Below are positions 50,655 through 60,644 of a stretch of DNA of 64,000 nt, one piece after another. Position 1 is the stretch's first letter. Every line of letters begins with the position of its first letter. The DNA comes from JASHSH01 sp036490215 (lineage in GTDB: Bacteria > Pseudomonadota > Alphaproteobacteria > Rhodospirillales > Magnetospirillaceae). Under the pieces are notes generated by a model that saw only the letters and a program-made list of their open reading frames with translations, made no database searches and was not told where the DNA came from. The DNA lies in NCBI GenBank assembly GCA_036490215.1, contig DASXEH010000077.1, positions 1 to 64,000 on the forward strand, written 5' to 3'. Position numbers and translations under genes: made by a program.

Positions 50655-51911
50655 ATGAATTTGAGTGAGCTCAAGGCGAAAACCCCGGCAGAACTCCTGG
50701 CGTTCGCCGAAGAATTGCAGATCGAGAACGCATCGACCCTGCGCAAGCAGGACATGATGTTCGCGATCCTGAAGCAGCTGGCCGAGAACGACACGCCGAT
50801 CTATGGCGATGGCGTGTTGGAAATCCTGACCGACGGCTTCGGCTTCCTGCGCTCGCCCGAATCGAACTACCTGCCGGGCCCCGACGACATCTATGTCTCC
50901 CCCAGCCAGGTGCGCCGCTTCGGTCTGCGCACCGGCGACACGGTGGAAGGCCAGATCCGTTCGCCCAAGGATGGCGAGCGTTATTTCGCCTTGCTCAAGG
51001 TCGACACGGCCAATTTCGAGCAGCCCGAGAACGTCCGCCATCGCATCAATTTCGACAACCTGACGCCGCTCTATCCCGAAGAGCGCCTCAAGCTTGAGCT
51101 CGAAGACCCGACCAAGAAAGACCTGACGACGCGGGTGATCGATCTGATCTCGCCGCTCGGTAAAGGTCAGCGCGCTTTGATCGTGGCGCCGCCGCGCACC
51201 GGTAAGACGGTGATGCTGCAGAACATCGCCCATGCGATCTCGGCCAATCATCCCGAGGTCTATCTGATCGTGCTGCTGATCGACGAGCGGCCGGAAGAAG
51301 TGACCGACATGGCGCGTTCGGTGAAGGGCGAAGTGATCTCGTCCACCTTCGACGAACCGGCCACCCGCCACGTGCAAGTGACCGAGATGGTGCTCGAAAA
51401 GGCCAAGCGCCTGGTGGAGCACAAGCGCGATGTGGTGATCCTGCTCGATTCGATCACGCGCCTCGCGCGTGCCTATAACACCGTTGTCCCTTCATCGGGC
51501 AAGGTGCTGACCGGCGGTGTCGACGCCAACGCGCTGCAGCGCCCGAAGCGCTTCTTCGGCGCGGCGCGCAATATCGAGGAAGGTGGTTCGCTGACCATCA
51601 TCGCCACCGCGCTGATCGATACCGGCAGCCGCATGGACGAAGTGATCTTCGAAGAATTCAAGGGCACCGGTAACTCGGAAATCATCCTCGACCGCAAGCT
51701 CTCCGACAAGCGCACCTTCCCCTCGATCGACATCACCAAGTCCGGTACCCGCAAGGAAGAGCTGCTGGTGGACAAGGGCGTGTTGGCCAAAATGTGGGTG
51801 CTGCGCCGCGTGCTGATGCCGATGGGCGTGACCGACTCGATGGAGTTCCTGGTCGACAAGCTGAAGCACTCGAAGACAAACAGCGACTTCTTCGACCAGA
51901 TGAACACGTGA
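50655..51911 (+). CDS. rho: Transcription termination factor Rho
   Basis: 418 residues. N-terminal Rho-N domain (MNLSELKAKTPAELLAFAEEL), RNA-binding cold-shock-like domain (LEILTDGFGFLRSPESNYLPGPDDIYVSPSQVRRFGLR), and RecA-like ATPase with GKGQRALIVAPPRTGKTVML, VLLIDERPEEVTDM and the R-loop GGSLTIIATALID. Starts at 50655, the usual Rho N-terminus. 251 bp of leader separates it from hemJ. Confidence 0.96.
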   Translation: MNLSELKAKTPAELLAFAEELQIENASTLRKQDMMFAILKQLAENDTPIYGDGVLEILTDGFGFLRSPESNYLPGPDDIYVSPSQVRRFGLRTGDTVEGQIRSPKDGERYFALLKVDTANFEQPENVRHRINFDNLTPLYPEERLKLELEDPTKKDLTTRVIDLISPLGKGQRALIVAPPRTGKTVMLQNIAHAISANHPEVYLIVLLIDERPEEVTDMARSVKGEVISSTFDEPATRHVQVTEMVLEKAKRLVEHKRDVVILLDSITRLARAYNTVVPSSGKVLTGGVDANALQRPKRFFGAARNIEEGGSLTIIATALIDTGSRMDEVIFEEFKGTGNSEIILDRKLSDKRTFPSIDITKSGTRKEELLVDKGVLAKMWVLRRVLMPMGVTDSMEFLVDKLKHSKTNSDFFDQMNT

Positions 51912-51913
51912 GG

Positions 51914-51934
51914 CGCCGCCGCCATCCGGCGGCG
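51914..51934 (+). other. GC-rich stem-loop after rho
   Basis: CGCCGCC-GCCATCC-GGCGGCG is a perfect 7-bp stem directly after the rho stop. It lacks a T-run, so factor-independent termination is uncertain. Confidence 0.4.
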
Positions 51935-52028
51935 TGCATCTTCAATGCAACCGACAAGAGTACTTATCGCCCGACTACCGGTGGTGGTGGCTGATAGTGC
52001 TGCGGTTTCTACTTACTTGATCGACCAT

Positions 52029-52053
52029 CCAATACATATATAAGTTGTATTGG
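52029..52053. promoter_or_regulatory. Inverted repeat before the CHASE-type kinase
   Basis: CCAATACA and TGTATTGG enclose 9 AT-rich nt, about 75 bp upstream of the kinase start. Possible regulator site. Confidence 0.35.
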
Positions 52054-52127
52054 TCGGTTTGAGCAGACGCTGATCCAACATGCCCGCGGGCACGCGGCCG
52101 CTGATTTCGAGTCGCGGGGGAACGTGA

Positions 52128-55100
52128 ATGAGCGGTGGAACGCCCATTGTCCACGGCTGGCGTGTGGCCATTCCCATCCTGATCCTTACGATCGGAACGG
52201 CCCTTACTTTTGCCGGATTTTACCAAGCCACTCAGCGCCAGAATGAACGCATTCGCGACTTCCTCGACTTGCGCGTCGAATCGCGCATGCAGGAGGTGCG
52301 GCACAAGCTGGCCGAGGCCACAGTGTCGGTGGCCGCGGTAGCGGATTTTATCGCCTCGCAGGCTAACCCGACGGCGAAAGATGTCGAACGGTTTGCATAT
52401 AAGGCTCGCGGCGTAACGCCAGTTCTGCGCCTGGCGTGGGCGCCAAGCGTCATGAAAGAAGCGCGGGCCACTTTCGAAGACGATGTGCAGCGGATCGACG
52501 GACGATCGTCGTTTGCCATTCTCGATCCGAGGCAGGGTCAACTTGCGCCCGCCGGAGACCGTAGCGAATACGCACCGATCCGAGCCGAACAGGTCTTCGG
52601 CCCCGTGCCATCCATACTCGGCATCGATCTTCTGGCCGATACGCCACGGCGCGCCCCAGCGATACGGGCGTTGAATCAAGGTATTCCGGTCGCGACCGAT
52701 TCCTTTCTGCCGATCTTTGTCGGCAATACGCGGCCGATCATCCTCGTTTTCTGGCCGGTGTACGGCGATATCGACCAAACCAAGTTTAGCGTTAGGCAGC
52801 CTGTGCCGATGGGGTTGGCCATGGGTGCTTATTTCACCGAAGACCTGATCCGCTACGCCATCAGCGACATTCCCGAGATCGTTGCGCGCATCTCGTTTTT
52901 TATCGGCGACGCCGCGCCGGGCGATTCGACATTGCCCGCCCTCGTCTATGAGCCGGATACGAAGCGACTCATTCAGCCGGCTACAGCCTCCGATCGCGCG
53001 CCCGGCAGTCTGCGCCTCAGCCGATCATTCGAACAGTTTGGCCGGCAGTGGACGACGGTCTTCGATTTCCCTGCGCCCTTTGTCGCCGGTCAGCGTTCGC
53101 CTGAGCGCTGGTTCGGGCTGGCTCTCGGTCTGGGCTTCACCATGCTATTGGCGGCCTATGTTTCGGTCGAACAGCGCCGGCGATCGTTCGCCGAGGCCAC
53201 CGTCGTCGATCGCACCCGGGAGTTGGCGCGCAGCAGCGAACACCTGCATCACATCCAACAGGCTGGAAAAATCGGCACGATCGAGGTCGATCTGGTCACT
53301 CAGCGTGCCACCTGGTCCGCAGAGATTTTCCACCTCGTCGGTCTCGATCCGACATCGGCCAGGCCATCCATCGACGTTCTGCTGGATGCGGCTCATCCTG
53401 AAGACCGCGCCGGCGTGCAAGACGCGATCGAGCGCGAGACCCTGGGGCAGGAATTCGCGCCGATCGAATTCAGGATCGTGAAAGACGGTGTGATCCGCTG
53501 GCTGTCGCATAGTTCAAACTTTGTCCGCAACGCCGAGGATGTGCCGCAGACGTTGATCGTCACACTCTATGATGTGACGAGCCGCGTGGAGGCTCAGCAG
53601 GCTGCCATGCGGATGCAGACCCTGTTGGCGGCGATCGTCGAATCGTCGGATGACGCGATCATCAGCAAGACGCTGGACGGGATCGTGACCTCCTGGAATG
53701 CCGCCGCCACCGCGATCTTCGGCCACACGAGTGCCGAGATGCTGGGCCGATCGATCTCGGTCCTGGCGGTACCGGGGCGCGAGGACGATATGACCCAGAT
53801 CCTGGCGCGGGTGAAGCGCGACGAACGGGTCGAGCATTACGAAACGCAGCGACGCCACAAATCGGGCGCGATCATCGACATCTCCCTGACGGTCTCACCA
53901 ATTCATGATTCCACCGGAAAGATCATCGGTGCGTCGAAGACGGCCCGCGATATTACGGCCACGAAACGGGCCGAAGCCCAACGCCAGTCGCTCGAAGCGC
54001 AATTGCGGCAATCGCAGCGCATGGAGGTCATCGGGCAGATGACCGGCGGCATTGCGCACGACTTCAACAACCTTTTGACCGTTGTCATGGGCCGCATCGA
54101 GCTGGTCGACATGCAGGTCGAGGAAGAATCGCCGTTGCGCGACTCCCTGCGCGCGTGTCTGAACGCGGCGCGACGTGGTGCTTCCTTGACGCGCAGCATG
54201 TTGACCTTCGCCCGCCAGCAGCCGCAGAACCCCGAGCCGATCGATGTGGTGGCCACGATTGCTGATGCGGTTGAGATGCTGCCGCGGACTCTGGGTGAGG
54301 CCATCGCGATCAAGACGAAATACGAGCCAAGCTTATGGCGTTGCATGGCCGACTCAGCCTTGTTGCAAAATGCGCTGCTCAACTTGGCCGTGAATGCGCG
54401 CGATGCGATGCCGGCGGGTGGTACCTTGACGGTCGAGGCCAGCAATGCGCGCCTCGACGCGGCCTATGCCGCGATGAATGCAGATGTATCGGCCGGCGAA
54501 TACGTGGCCCTATCGGTGTCGGATACCGGCACCGGCATGTCGGCTGAAACAATTGCGCGCGTCTTCGAACCCTTTTTCACGACGAAGGAAGTGGGCAAGG
54601 GGACGGGCCTTGGCCTCAGCATGGTCTATGGCTTCGCCAAGCAATCGGGTGGACACGTCAAAATCTACAGCGAGTTGGGTATCGGCACGACGATCAGGCT
54701 GTACCTGCCGCGCAGCACGACAGACGTGAAATCCGAGATCTCTGTCATGGCGCCTCAACGCAAAAAGCCGGCGACGGGCAAACAGACCGTGCTGTTGATT
54801 GAAGATGACGACGATATCCGCGCGCTCGCGACCATCCAACTGACTCGTCTGGGCTATACCGTTATCTCCGGCGGCAGTGGTCCCGAGGGGCTGCGGCTGC
54901 TCGAGCGGCATCCCGAGATCGTCTTGCTGCTGACCGATCTGACTTTGCCGGAAGGCATAAGCGGTGTCGAGCTGGCCGGCCGGGCGCTGCAAAAAGCACC
55001 GGAACTGCGCGTGCTTTATATGTCGGGCTATACGGAGGACGCCGTCATCAATCAAGGACGCGGCGACGCTTCCATTCGGTTGCTGCAAAAGCCTTTCGGA

Positions 55101-55142
55101 ATTGAGGAGTTGGAGCGGCTGATCAATGCCGTTCTGGATTGA
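52128..55142 (+). CDS. CHASE-domain hybrid sensor histidine kinase with receiver
   Basis: 1004 residues. TM helix about 12-32, a CHASE-type periplasmic sensor (about 50-320), TM about 325-345, two PAS domains (about 365-490, 500-620), a HisKA domain with the phosphoacceptor His in GGIAHDFNNLLT (near 644), a GHKL ATPase (NLAVNARDAMP, VSDTGTGM, GTGLGLSMVYGF) and a C-terminal receiver with phosphoacceptor Asp in LLTDLTLPEG (near 937). It should sense an external ligand and pass phosphate within itself then to an unseen partner. Follows rho in the position where alphaproteobacterial genomes often have mnmE. Confidence 0.9.
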   Translation: MSGGTPIVHGWRVAIPILILTIGTALTFAGFYQATQRQNERIRDFLDLRVESRMQEVRHKLAEATVSVAAVADFIASQANPTAKDVERFAYKARGVTPVLRLAWAPSVMKEARATFEDDVQRIDGRSSFAILDPRQGQLAPAGDRSEYAPIRAEQVFGPVPSILGIDLLADTPRRAPAIRALNQGIPVATDSFLPIFVGNTRPIILVFWPVYGDIDQTKFSVRQPVPMGLAMGAYFTEDLIRYAISDIPEIVARISFFIGDAAPGDSTLPALVYEPDTKRLIQPATASDRAPGSLRLSRSFEQFGRQWTTVFDFPAPFVAGQRSPERWFGLALGLGFTMLLAAYVSVEQRRRSFAEATVVDRTRELARSSEHLHHIQQAGKIGTIEVDLVTQRATWSAEIFHLVGLDPTSARPSIDVLLDAAHPEDRAGVQDAIERETLGQEFAPIEFRIVKDGVIRWLSHSSNFVRNAEDVPQTLIVTLYDVTSRVEAQQAAMRMQTLLAAIVESSDDAIISKTLDGIVTSWNAAATAIFGHTSAEMLGRSISVLAVPGREDDMTQILARVKRDERVEHYETQRRHKSGAIIDISLTVSPIHDSTGKIIGASKTARDITATKRAEAQRQSLEAQLRQSQRMEVIGQMTGGIAHDFNNLLTVVMGRIELVDMQVEEESPLRDSLRACLNAARRGASLTRSMLTFARQQPQNPEPIDVVATIADAVEMLPRTLGEAIAIKTKYEPSLWRCMADSALLQNALLNLAVNARDAMPAGGTLTVEASNARLDAAYAAMNADVSAGEYVALSVSDTGTGMSAETIARVFEPFFTTKEVGKGTGLGLSMVYGFAKQSGGHVKIYSELGIGTTIRLYLPRSTTDVKSEISVMAPQRKKPATGKQTVLLIEDDDDIRALATIQLTRLGYTVISGGSGPEGLRLLERHPEIVLLLTDLTLPEGISGVELAGRALQKAPELRVLYMSGYTEDAVINQGRGDASIRLLQKPFGIEELERLINAVLD

Positions 55143-55160
55143 CCTGCTTGCGCGCGACTC

Positions 55161-57470
55161 TTAAATCCCGGTGCCGCTGTCTTCCCAGGCCACGGCGGTC
55201 ATGTTCGCCAGGATTTCGTTGATCGCTTTGAGGAATTCGGCCACGTCGATCGGCTTGGTCAGGTAATGAGTGAAACCCGCCGCCAAACCGTCTTCGATCT
55301 GGCGCTGCATGGCTGCGGCGCTGAGCGCCATCACCGGCACGCCGGTCAAGGATGGGATCGCGCGGATCGCGCGCAGCACCTCGAACCCGCTCATGCCCGG
55401 CAGGTTGATGTCGAGCACGATGATATCGGGGCGATGGGCGCGGGCGAGATCGAGGCCGGCGCGCGGCTCGGCCGCGGTCAACAGCGTGATATTCCCCACG
55501 CTTTCGATCAGCTCTTCCATCAGTCGGATATTGGACGGGTTATCCTCGATATAGAGCATCTGGAAGCCGCCGATGCGGTCGCGCGTGCGTTTCTCCGACG
55601 CGGCTTCGGGATTACGGCGCAGACGCGACTCGCTGCCGAGGATCGCCGGCAATTCGACCGCGAAGGTGGTGCCTGTGCCCTTCGCGCTGTGCACCGCGAT
55701 CGTGCCGCTCATCAGATCGACCAGTTTCTTGACGATCGAGAGGCCGATGCCTGAACCCTGGATCGGTCCGGTCTCGGCACCCAGACGATTGAAGGGTTGG
55801 AACAGCTCGGCCTGCCGATCTTCGGCAATGCCGGGCCCGGTATCGACCACCGAGAGGCGGACACGATCGAGACCGACCGCCTCGACGATCACCCTCACCT
55901 GGCCGCCCTCGGTGTTGTATTTGATCGCGTTGCTGCCGAGATTCATCAGCACCTGCATCAGGCGCACGCGATCGGCGCGCACCGCCGGCAGATCGTTGGG
56001 CATGACGATCGTCAGCGCGATCTGCGCTTCGTCGGCGAGAATCTGCAACGACGCGCGCACCTGTTCGATCACCGGCGGCAGCTGGACGCGTTCGAGCGAC
56101 AATTTGATATTGCCGGTTTCGATCTTGCTGAAATCGAGAATGTCTTCGATCAGCGCGAGAAGGTGCGAGCCGCTGCGTTCGATCTGACTGATCTGACGCG
56201 ACTGGCGCTGGGTGAGCGGTTCTTTCGCATTGAGACCGAGCAATTGTGCGAAGCCCAGGATCGAATTGAGGGGTGTGCGCAGCTCGTGGCTCATATTGGC
56301 CAGGAATTCGTTCTTGGCGGTGTTGGCGGCCTCGGCCTGTTCTTTGGCCTTGGCCAGGATCGTCTGGTTGACGACCTCTTCGGTGATATCGGTGCCGGTG
56401 CCGCGATAGCCGATGAACGTGCCCGAGGGTCCGTAGACCGGCGTGCCGCTGACCTTCCAATAAGTCTCGCGACCATCGGGGAGTAAGCCGCGATAGATCC
56501 AGCCGCGGAAGATTTTGCGCGCAGCAAGATCGGCCACCTGCTGCTGGCGGGTCTCGCCTTCGGCCATCGGCTTCAAAGTGTCGAGCGCGGGGCGGCCGAT
56601 GAAATCGTCGGCGCGTGCGCCGGTAGCCGGCGTGAAGCGTTCGGACAGATAGACGATCCGCGTGTCCTGGTCGGTTTCCCAGAACCAGTCGGACGCGACC
56701 TCGGCGAAATGCTTGAAGCGCTGTTCGCTGGCGGTGAGCCGCGAACTAGCTTCGATGCCGCGGCGGAAGGTGCGCCAGGCAAAGGCGACACCGATGCTCC
56801 AGAGAAGAATGCTGGAGACACCGAGACCGATGACGACGAGATTGGTGGCCGTGCGTGCGGCCTCACCCATATGGTTCGAGAAGCTTTCCTCGAGTTGCGT
56901 GAGATCGTCGTCGATCAAATCGACTTGCTGCAGCGTGGTCTCGCGTGCGGCTTCGGTCAGCGTGCCGCCGCGAATCATCTTGTGGAGATCATCGCCGAAA
57001 TTGGAAAGCTTGGCGGTGAGCGCATCGCCATGCACCCAGTCATCGACCGCCTTGGCGAACGGGCCCCAGTAATGGGCCCAGACGAAGAGTTGGATCAGAC
57101 CGGGGAGATCGGCGGGATCGTTCTTGCCCTGGCGGAAGCCGTTGAACGCAGCGGTGTAGTCGTAGGAGGGCGATTTCTGCAACGCTTCGCGCGCCAGGCG
57201 GTCGCCAATCGGTGCGGCGATGGCGATGCGGAACGCGTCGTAATATTTCTCATCGCCGGTGCGCACATAACGATGCAGGCTGAGCACCGCTTCCTTCTGG
57301 CCCTTGGCGTAGAAGGACTCGCCCGACGCATAGGCGCGGATGCTGTCGATCACGGCGACGGCGGTATAACCCACAGCCAGAGCCGCGATCTGCACGCCGA
57401 CGAAGATCAGCGCGATCAGAACGAAGCGCGTGACTTGCGGTTTGGTCTCTGGGTTCAGATGGAACGCCAT
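55161..57470 (-). CDS. Hybrid sensor histidine kinase with PAS and receiver
   Basis: About 769 residues. TM helices near 15-37 and 210-232 flank an unknown helical sensor region. A PAS domain (FAEVASDWFWETDQDTRIVYLSERF, GYRGTGTDITE) precedes HisKA with His in NMSHELRTPLNSI (near 395), a GHKL ATPase (NLGSNAIKYNTEGG, VVDTGPGI, GSGIGLSIVKKLV) and a receiver with Asp in IIVLDINLPGMSG (near 685). Convergent with the preceding kinase. ATG at 57470 has a weak ribosome site. Confidence 0.9.
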   Translation of the reverse strand: MAFHLNPETKPQVTRFVLIALIFVGVQIAALAVGYTAVAVIDSIRAYASGESFYAKGQKEAVLSLHRYVRTGDEKYYDAFRIAIAAPIGDRLAREALQKSPSYDYTAAFNGFRQGKNDPADLPGLIQLFVWAHYWGPFAKAVDDWVHGDALTAKLSNFGDDLHKMIRGGTLTEAARETTLQQVDLIDDDLTQLEESFSNHMGEAARTATNLVVIGLGVSSILLWSIGVAFAWRTFRRGIEASSRLTASEQRFKHFAEVASDWFWETDQDTRIVYLSERFTPATGARADDFIGRPALDTLKPMAEGETRQQQVADLAARKIFRGWIYRGLLPDGRETYWKVSGTPVYGPSGTFIGYRGTGTDITEEVVNQTILAKAKEQAEAANTAKNEFLANMSHELRTPLNSILGFAQLLGLNAKEPLTQRQSRQISQIERSGSHLLALIEDILDFSKIETGNIKLSLERVQLPPVIEQVRASLQILADEAQIALTIVMPNDLPAVRADRVRLMQVLMNLGSNAIKYNTEGGQVRVIVEAVGLDRVRLSVVDTGPGIAEDRQAELFQPFNRLGAETGPIQGSGIGLSIVKKLVDLMSGTIAVHSAKGTGTTFAVELPAILGSESRLRRNPEAASEKRTRDRIGGFQMLYIEDNPSNIRLMEELIESVGNITLLTAAEPRAGLDLARAHRPDIIVLDINLPGMSGFEVLRAIRAIPSLTGVPVMALSAAAMQRQIEDGLAAGFTHYLTKPIDVAEFLKAINEILANMTAVAWEDSGTGI

Positions 57471-57652
57471 GTACTCGATCCGTCGGGACGCAAAGGCCCC
57501 TTCGGCCGCCCCCAATAAATTTGGCGGCCATTATAGGCGCATGCTGCGGTGGCGAGAATGCCCGGAAAACACTTACTAAAGCCCTGTGATGGACGTCACA
57601 TCTGTCTGGGGCTCCCTCTCCGCCCCCGAGGACGGAGAGGAATGGCATCGCG

Positions 57653-58624
57653 TTACAGCGTCAGGATGACCGAGCCCGTGGTTTTGCGTGCGGCCACGTC
57701 CTCATGGGCCTTGGCGGCGTCGGCCAGCGGGTAGGTGTGGTTGATGCGGATTTTCACCTTGCCCGACTTCACCGCGCCGAACAGGGCGCGCGACGAGGCA
57801 ACCAGCTCCTCGCGCGTGCCGTTATAGGTGAAGAGCGACGGCCGGGTGAGGAAGATGCCGCGCTTGACCAAAGTCGTCGTCGGAACCGGCGGGACGGCGC
57901 CGGAAGACTGGCCGAACAGTGCAAGGACGCCGCGCTTGGCGATGCATTCGAGCGATTTGTCGAAGGTGTCGACGCCGACCGAGTCATAGACCACCGGCAC
58001 GCCCTTGCCCTTGGTGATGGCGTTGACGCGGGCCACGAAGTCTTCCTTCGCGGTGACGATCGGATAATGGCAGCCGTGCTTCTTGGCCAGCGCGGCCTTT
58101 TCGTCGGTGGAGACGGTGCCGATCACTTTCGCGCCGAGGGCCTTGGCCCACTGGCAGACGATCAGGCCGACACCGCCGGCGGCGGCATGGATCAGGATCG
58201 TGTCGCCCTTCTTCACTTTATAGGTGCGGCGAAGCAGGTATTCGGCGGTCATGCCTTTCAGCATCATCGCGGCGGCTTCTTCGTCTTTGATCCCTGACGG
58301 AACCGCCACCAGCTGATCGGCGGCGATCAGGCGCTTTTCCGAATAGGACCCCGGCGTGCCGCCGGCATAGGCGACGCGCTGGCCGATCTTGAGGTCCTTC
58401 ACGCCTTTGCCCAGCGCCTCGATGATGCCGGCACCTTCCATGCCGATCGGGTGCGGCAGCGGCAGGGGATAGAGGCCGTTGCGATGATAGATGTCGATGA
58501 AGTTGAAGCCCACCGCCGTGTGGCGCACCAGCGCCTGGCCAGGGCCGGGTGCGCCGACTTCGATATCCTCCCACTTCATCACTTCCGGCCCGCCGGTGGC
58601 GTGGATGCGGATCGCCTTCGTCAT
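57653..58624 (-). CDS. NADPH:quinone oxidoreductase
   Basis: 323 residues, MDR family without zinc ligands. GFNFIDIYHRNGLYPLPLPHPIGMEGAG and ILIHAAAGGVGLIVCQWAKALGAKVIGT give the QOR/QorA branch. AAAGGGAGAAAC-type site precedes the ATG at 58624. It may detoxify quinones. Confidence 0.9.
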   Translation of the reverse strand: MTKAIRIHATGGPEVMKWEDIEVGAPGPGQALVRHTAVGFNFIDIYHRNGLYPLPLPHPIGMEGAGIIEALGKGVKDLKIGQRVAYAGGTPGSYSEKRLIAADQLVAVPSGIKDEEAAAMMLKGMTAEYLLRRTYKVKKGDTILIHAAAGGVGLIVCQWAKALGAKVIGTVSTDEKAALAKKHGCHYPIVTAKEDFVARVNAITKGKGVPVVYDSVGVDTFDKSLECIAKRGVLALFGQSSGAVPPVPTTTLVKRGIFLTRPSLFTYNGTREELVASSRALFGAVKSGKVKIRINHTYPLADAAKAHEDVAARKTTGSVILTL

Positions 58625-58657
58625 GATGTTTCTCCCTTTCAGATATTGGGGGCCGCC

Positions 58658-59350
58658 TTATGCCCCGAGATTGGCTTTGAAGAATGCTGCCGTGCGGCCA
58701 TTGGCGAGTTCCGCTGCCGTCTGATCGAAATGACTGCCGCCGATGCGCGCGAAGGCGTGGTCGACATTGGCGTAGGAATGGATGGTGACGTGGTTATTGC
58801 TCTTCAGTCCGTCCTTGACCTTCGCTTGGACCGGCGGCGGCACGAAGCCATCCTTCTCGGCGATGTGCAGCATCAGCGGCTTTTTGATGTTGGCGGCTTC
58901 GCCGAGCAGCGAGTCGAGCATGATGCCGTAATAGCCGACCGAGCAATCGGAGTCGGTGCGCGCGGCGGTCATATAGGCGAGCCGGCCACCGAGGCAGTAG
59001 CCGACTGCGCCGGCCTTACCGGTGCAGGCGGGATGGCTGCGCAGCGCACCGAGCGTCGCCTTGATGTCGTCGACGGCCTTGTCCTGATCCACCTTGCCCA
59101 GCAGTTCGAGCGCTTCATTCATCTGCGTCTTGTCGTCGAGCTGGATGCCGGGCTTGAGCCGCCAAAAGAGATCGGGGCAGATCGCCGTGTAGCCCTGCGC
59201 GGCATAAGCATCGGCCGTCTGGCGCATCACGCTATTCACGCCAAAGATTTCCTGGATGATCACGACGCCCGGACCCTTGCCCGATTTCGGCGCGGCGACA
59301 TAAGCGGAGAACTGGCCGCCATCGGCGGCTTTAACGGTGATTTCAGCCAT
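58658..59350 (-). CDS. Dienelactone hydrolase family protein
   Basis: 230 residues. VVIIQEIFGVNSVMRQTADAYAAQGYTAICPDLFW is typical; the active-site Cys lies in VGYCLGGRLAYM (Gly-X-Cys-X-Gly elbow), and Asp and His follow (HAFAR). AGGAGAG at proper spacing favours the ATG at 59350 over one 6 bp upstream. Same strand and 33 bp from the oxidoreductase. Confidence 0.9.
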   Translation of the reverse strand: MAEITVKAADGGQFSAYVAAPKSGKGPGVVIIQEIFGVNSVMRQTADAYAAQGYTAICPDLFWRLKPGIQLDDKTQMNEALELLGKVDQDKAVDDIKATLGALRSHPACTGKAGAVGYCLGGRLAYMTAARTDSDCSVGYYGIMLDSLLGEAANIKKPLMLHIAEKDGFVPPPVQAKVKDGLKSNNHVTIHSYANVDHAFARIGGSHFDQTAAELANGRTAAFFKANLGA

Positions 59351-59431
59351 ATGCATCTCTCCTAAACGCTATGCAGTCCCCACCAAGGGGGCGAGTTTAG
59401 GAGCGCGACGGCAAACTTGTCACCCCAGCGA

Positions 59432-59890
59432 TTACAAAGCGCCTTCCAGCCGTAATAAAGCGCGCTTGCCGTCGAGCCCGGAGATACTCGACCAACCACC
59501 GATGCGACCACCGGCGCCGATCACGCGGTGACACGGGATCAGGATGGAGATCGGGCATTCGCGACAGGCTGTGCCTACCGCGCGCGGGCCGCTATCGGTG
59601 TCATGGGCGATATCGCCATAGCTGCGGGTTTGGCCATAAGGAATGCGGATGATCGCGTTCCACACTTTCACTTGATACGGCGTGCCGGGCGGGGCGATCG
59701 GAATCTCGAACCGCTTCCGCTTGCGGTCGAAATACTCGTCGATCTGTTTGCGGGTACGATTGAGTAGGCGGGTCGGCTTGCCACCGGCGGCGCGGCCCGA
59801 CTCGATGACGACGATGGCGCCGCTTTCCTCGAACACCGTGTAATCGCCCAACGGCGTATCAAAAGAGATATAGGGCAGGGTCGGCTCCAT
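59432..59890 (-). CDS. ogt: Methylated-DNA-protein-cysteine methyltransferase
   Basis: 152 residues. The active-site motif PCHRVIG with the alkyl-acceptor Cys and the DNA-binding helix YGQTRSYGDIAHDTDSGPRAVGTACRECP are conserved. It repairs O6-alkylguanine in DNA. It lies next to the chemotaxis-receptor remnant. Confidence 0.92.
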   Translation of the reverse strand: MEPTLPYISFDTPLGDYTVFEESGAIVVIESGRAAGGKPTRLLNRTRKQIDEYFDRKRKRFEIPIAPPGTPYQVKVWNAIIRIPYGQTRSYGDIAHDTDSGPRAVGTACRECPISILIPCHRVIGAGGRIGGWSSISGLDGKRALLRLEGAL

Positions 59891-59991
59891 AGGGCTGTAT
59901 GCCGCAAATCTTTACAAAGCTTACAAAGCCTGAAGGTTCTTAAATCTAATCCCTGATTTGATAAATCACGACATACATCCGTTTCCCACCG

Positions 59992-60219
59992 ATTGGTGGG
60001 ATCAGCGATGTCATCGCCAAGATTAACGATATCTCGGCCAATATCGCGTCCGCTGTTGAAGAACAGAGCGCCGCTACGCGCGAGATCTCGTCGAACATGC
60101 AGAACGCGGCTTCGGGCGTGCAAAGCATGAGCGACGCGATGAATGAGATCGCCAGCGCCACCAGCCAGATCGACTCGTCCACCCGCAAAGTGCGCGAGGC
60201 GTCGCGGGCTCTGGCCTAA
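59992..60219 (+). pseudogene. Chemotaxis receptor remnant (C-terminal signalling coiled coil)
   Basis: 76 codons in one frame encode the last part of a methyl-accepting chemotaxis protein: IGGISDVIAKINDISANIASAVEEQSAATREIS and so on to SRALA-stop. The coiled-coil heptads and VEEQSAATREI motif are clear, but no start codon, sensor or hairpin tip is present; a stop sits 28 bp before it. The gap 59891-60241 holds nothing else. Confidence 0.75.
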
Positions 60220-60241
60220 GATTGGGTGGGGTTTGAAGCGA

Positions 60242-60634
60242 TCAAATCGTCGCCGTCCAGGCGCCGGTGACGAAGACAACCTCGTCTTCGCCCGGCCAGG
60301 GCGGCATGGTGACGCCGACGATGCCAAGCGCGTCGGTCTCGGCGGCACGGAACTGGAATTTCGTGCCGACCGGAATCGTGATCGCAGTGCCAAAGGCCAA
60401 TGGAACGATTTCCTCATGGCCATTCTGCGCCCGCCACATCTCGCCGCGCCCCGACACGACGAACCACATCTCCTCCACGGTGCGATGGACGACGGCCTTG
60501 GCAACCTGCCCCGGGGCTAGTTTGAAATGCGCCATGCTGCCGCCGGCCAGCCGATGCAACAGCCGCACCTCGGACCCATCGGGCGCCATCACATCGGGCT
60601 TGTCGGGTAGAGTGATGGTGGCGAAGTCGGTCAC
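60242..60634 (-). CDS. Cupin-domain protein
   Basis: 130 residues. Two cupin motifs, AKAVVHRTVEEMWFVVSGRGEMW and GTAITIPVGTKFQFRAAETDALGIVGV, with His and Glu metal-ligand candidates. The GTG at 60634 follows AAGGGG. A GTG at 60655 is the longer alternative and would overlap the upstream gene. Function unknown. Confidence 0.82.
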   Translation of the reverse strand: MTDFATITLPDKPDVMAPDGSEVRLLHRLAGGSMAHFKLAPGQVAKAVVHRTVEEMWFVVSGRGEMWRAQNGHEEIVPLAFGTAITIPVGTKFQFRAAETDALGIVGVTMPPWPGEDEVVFVTGAWTATI

Positions 60635-60644
60635 GTGGTTCCCC

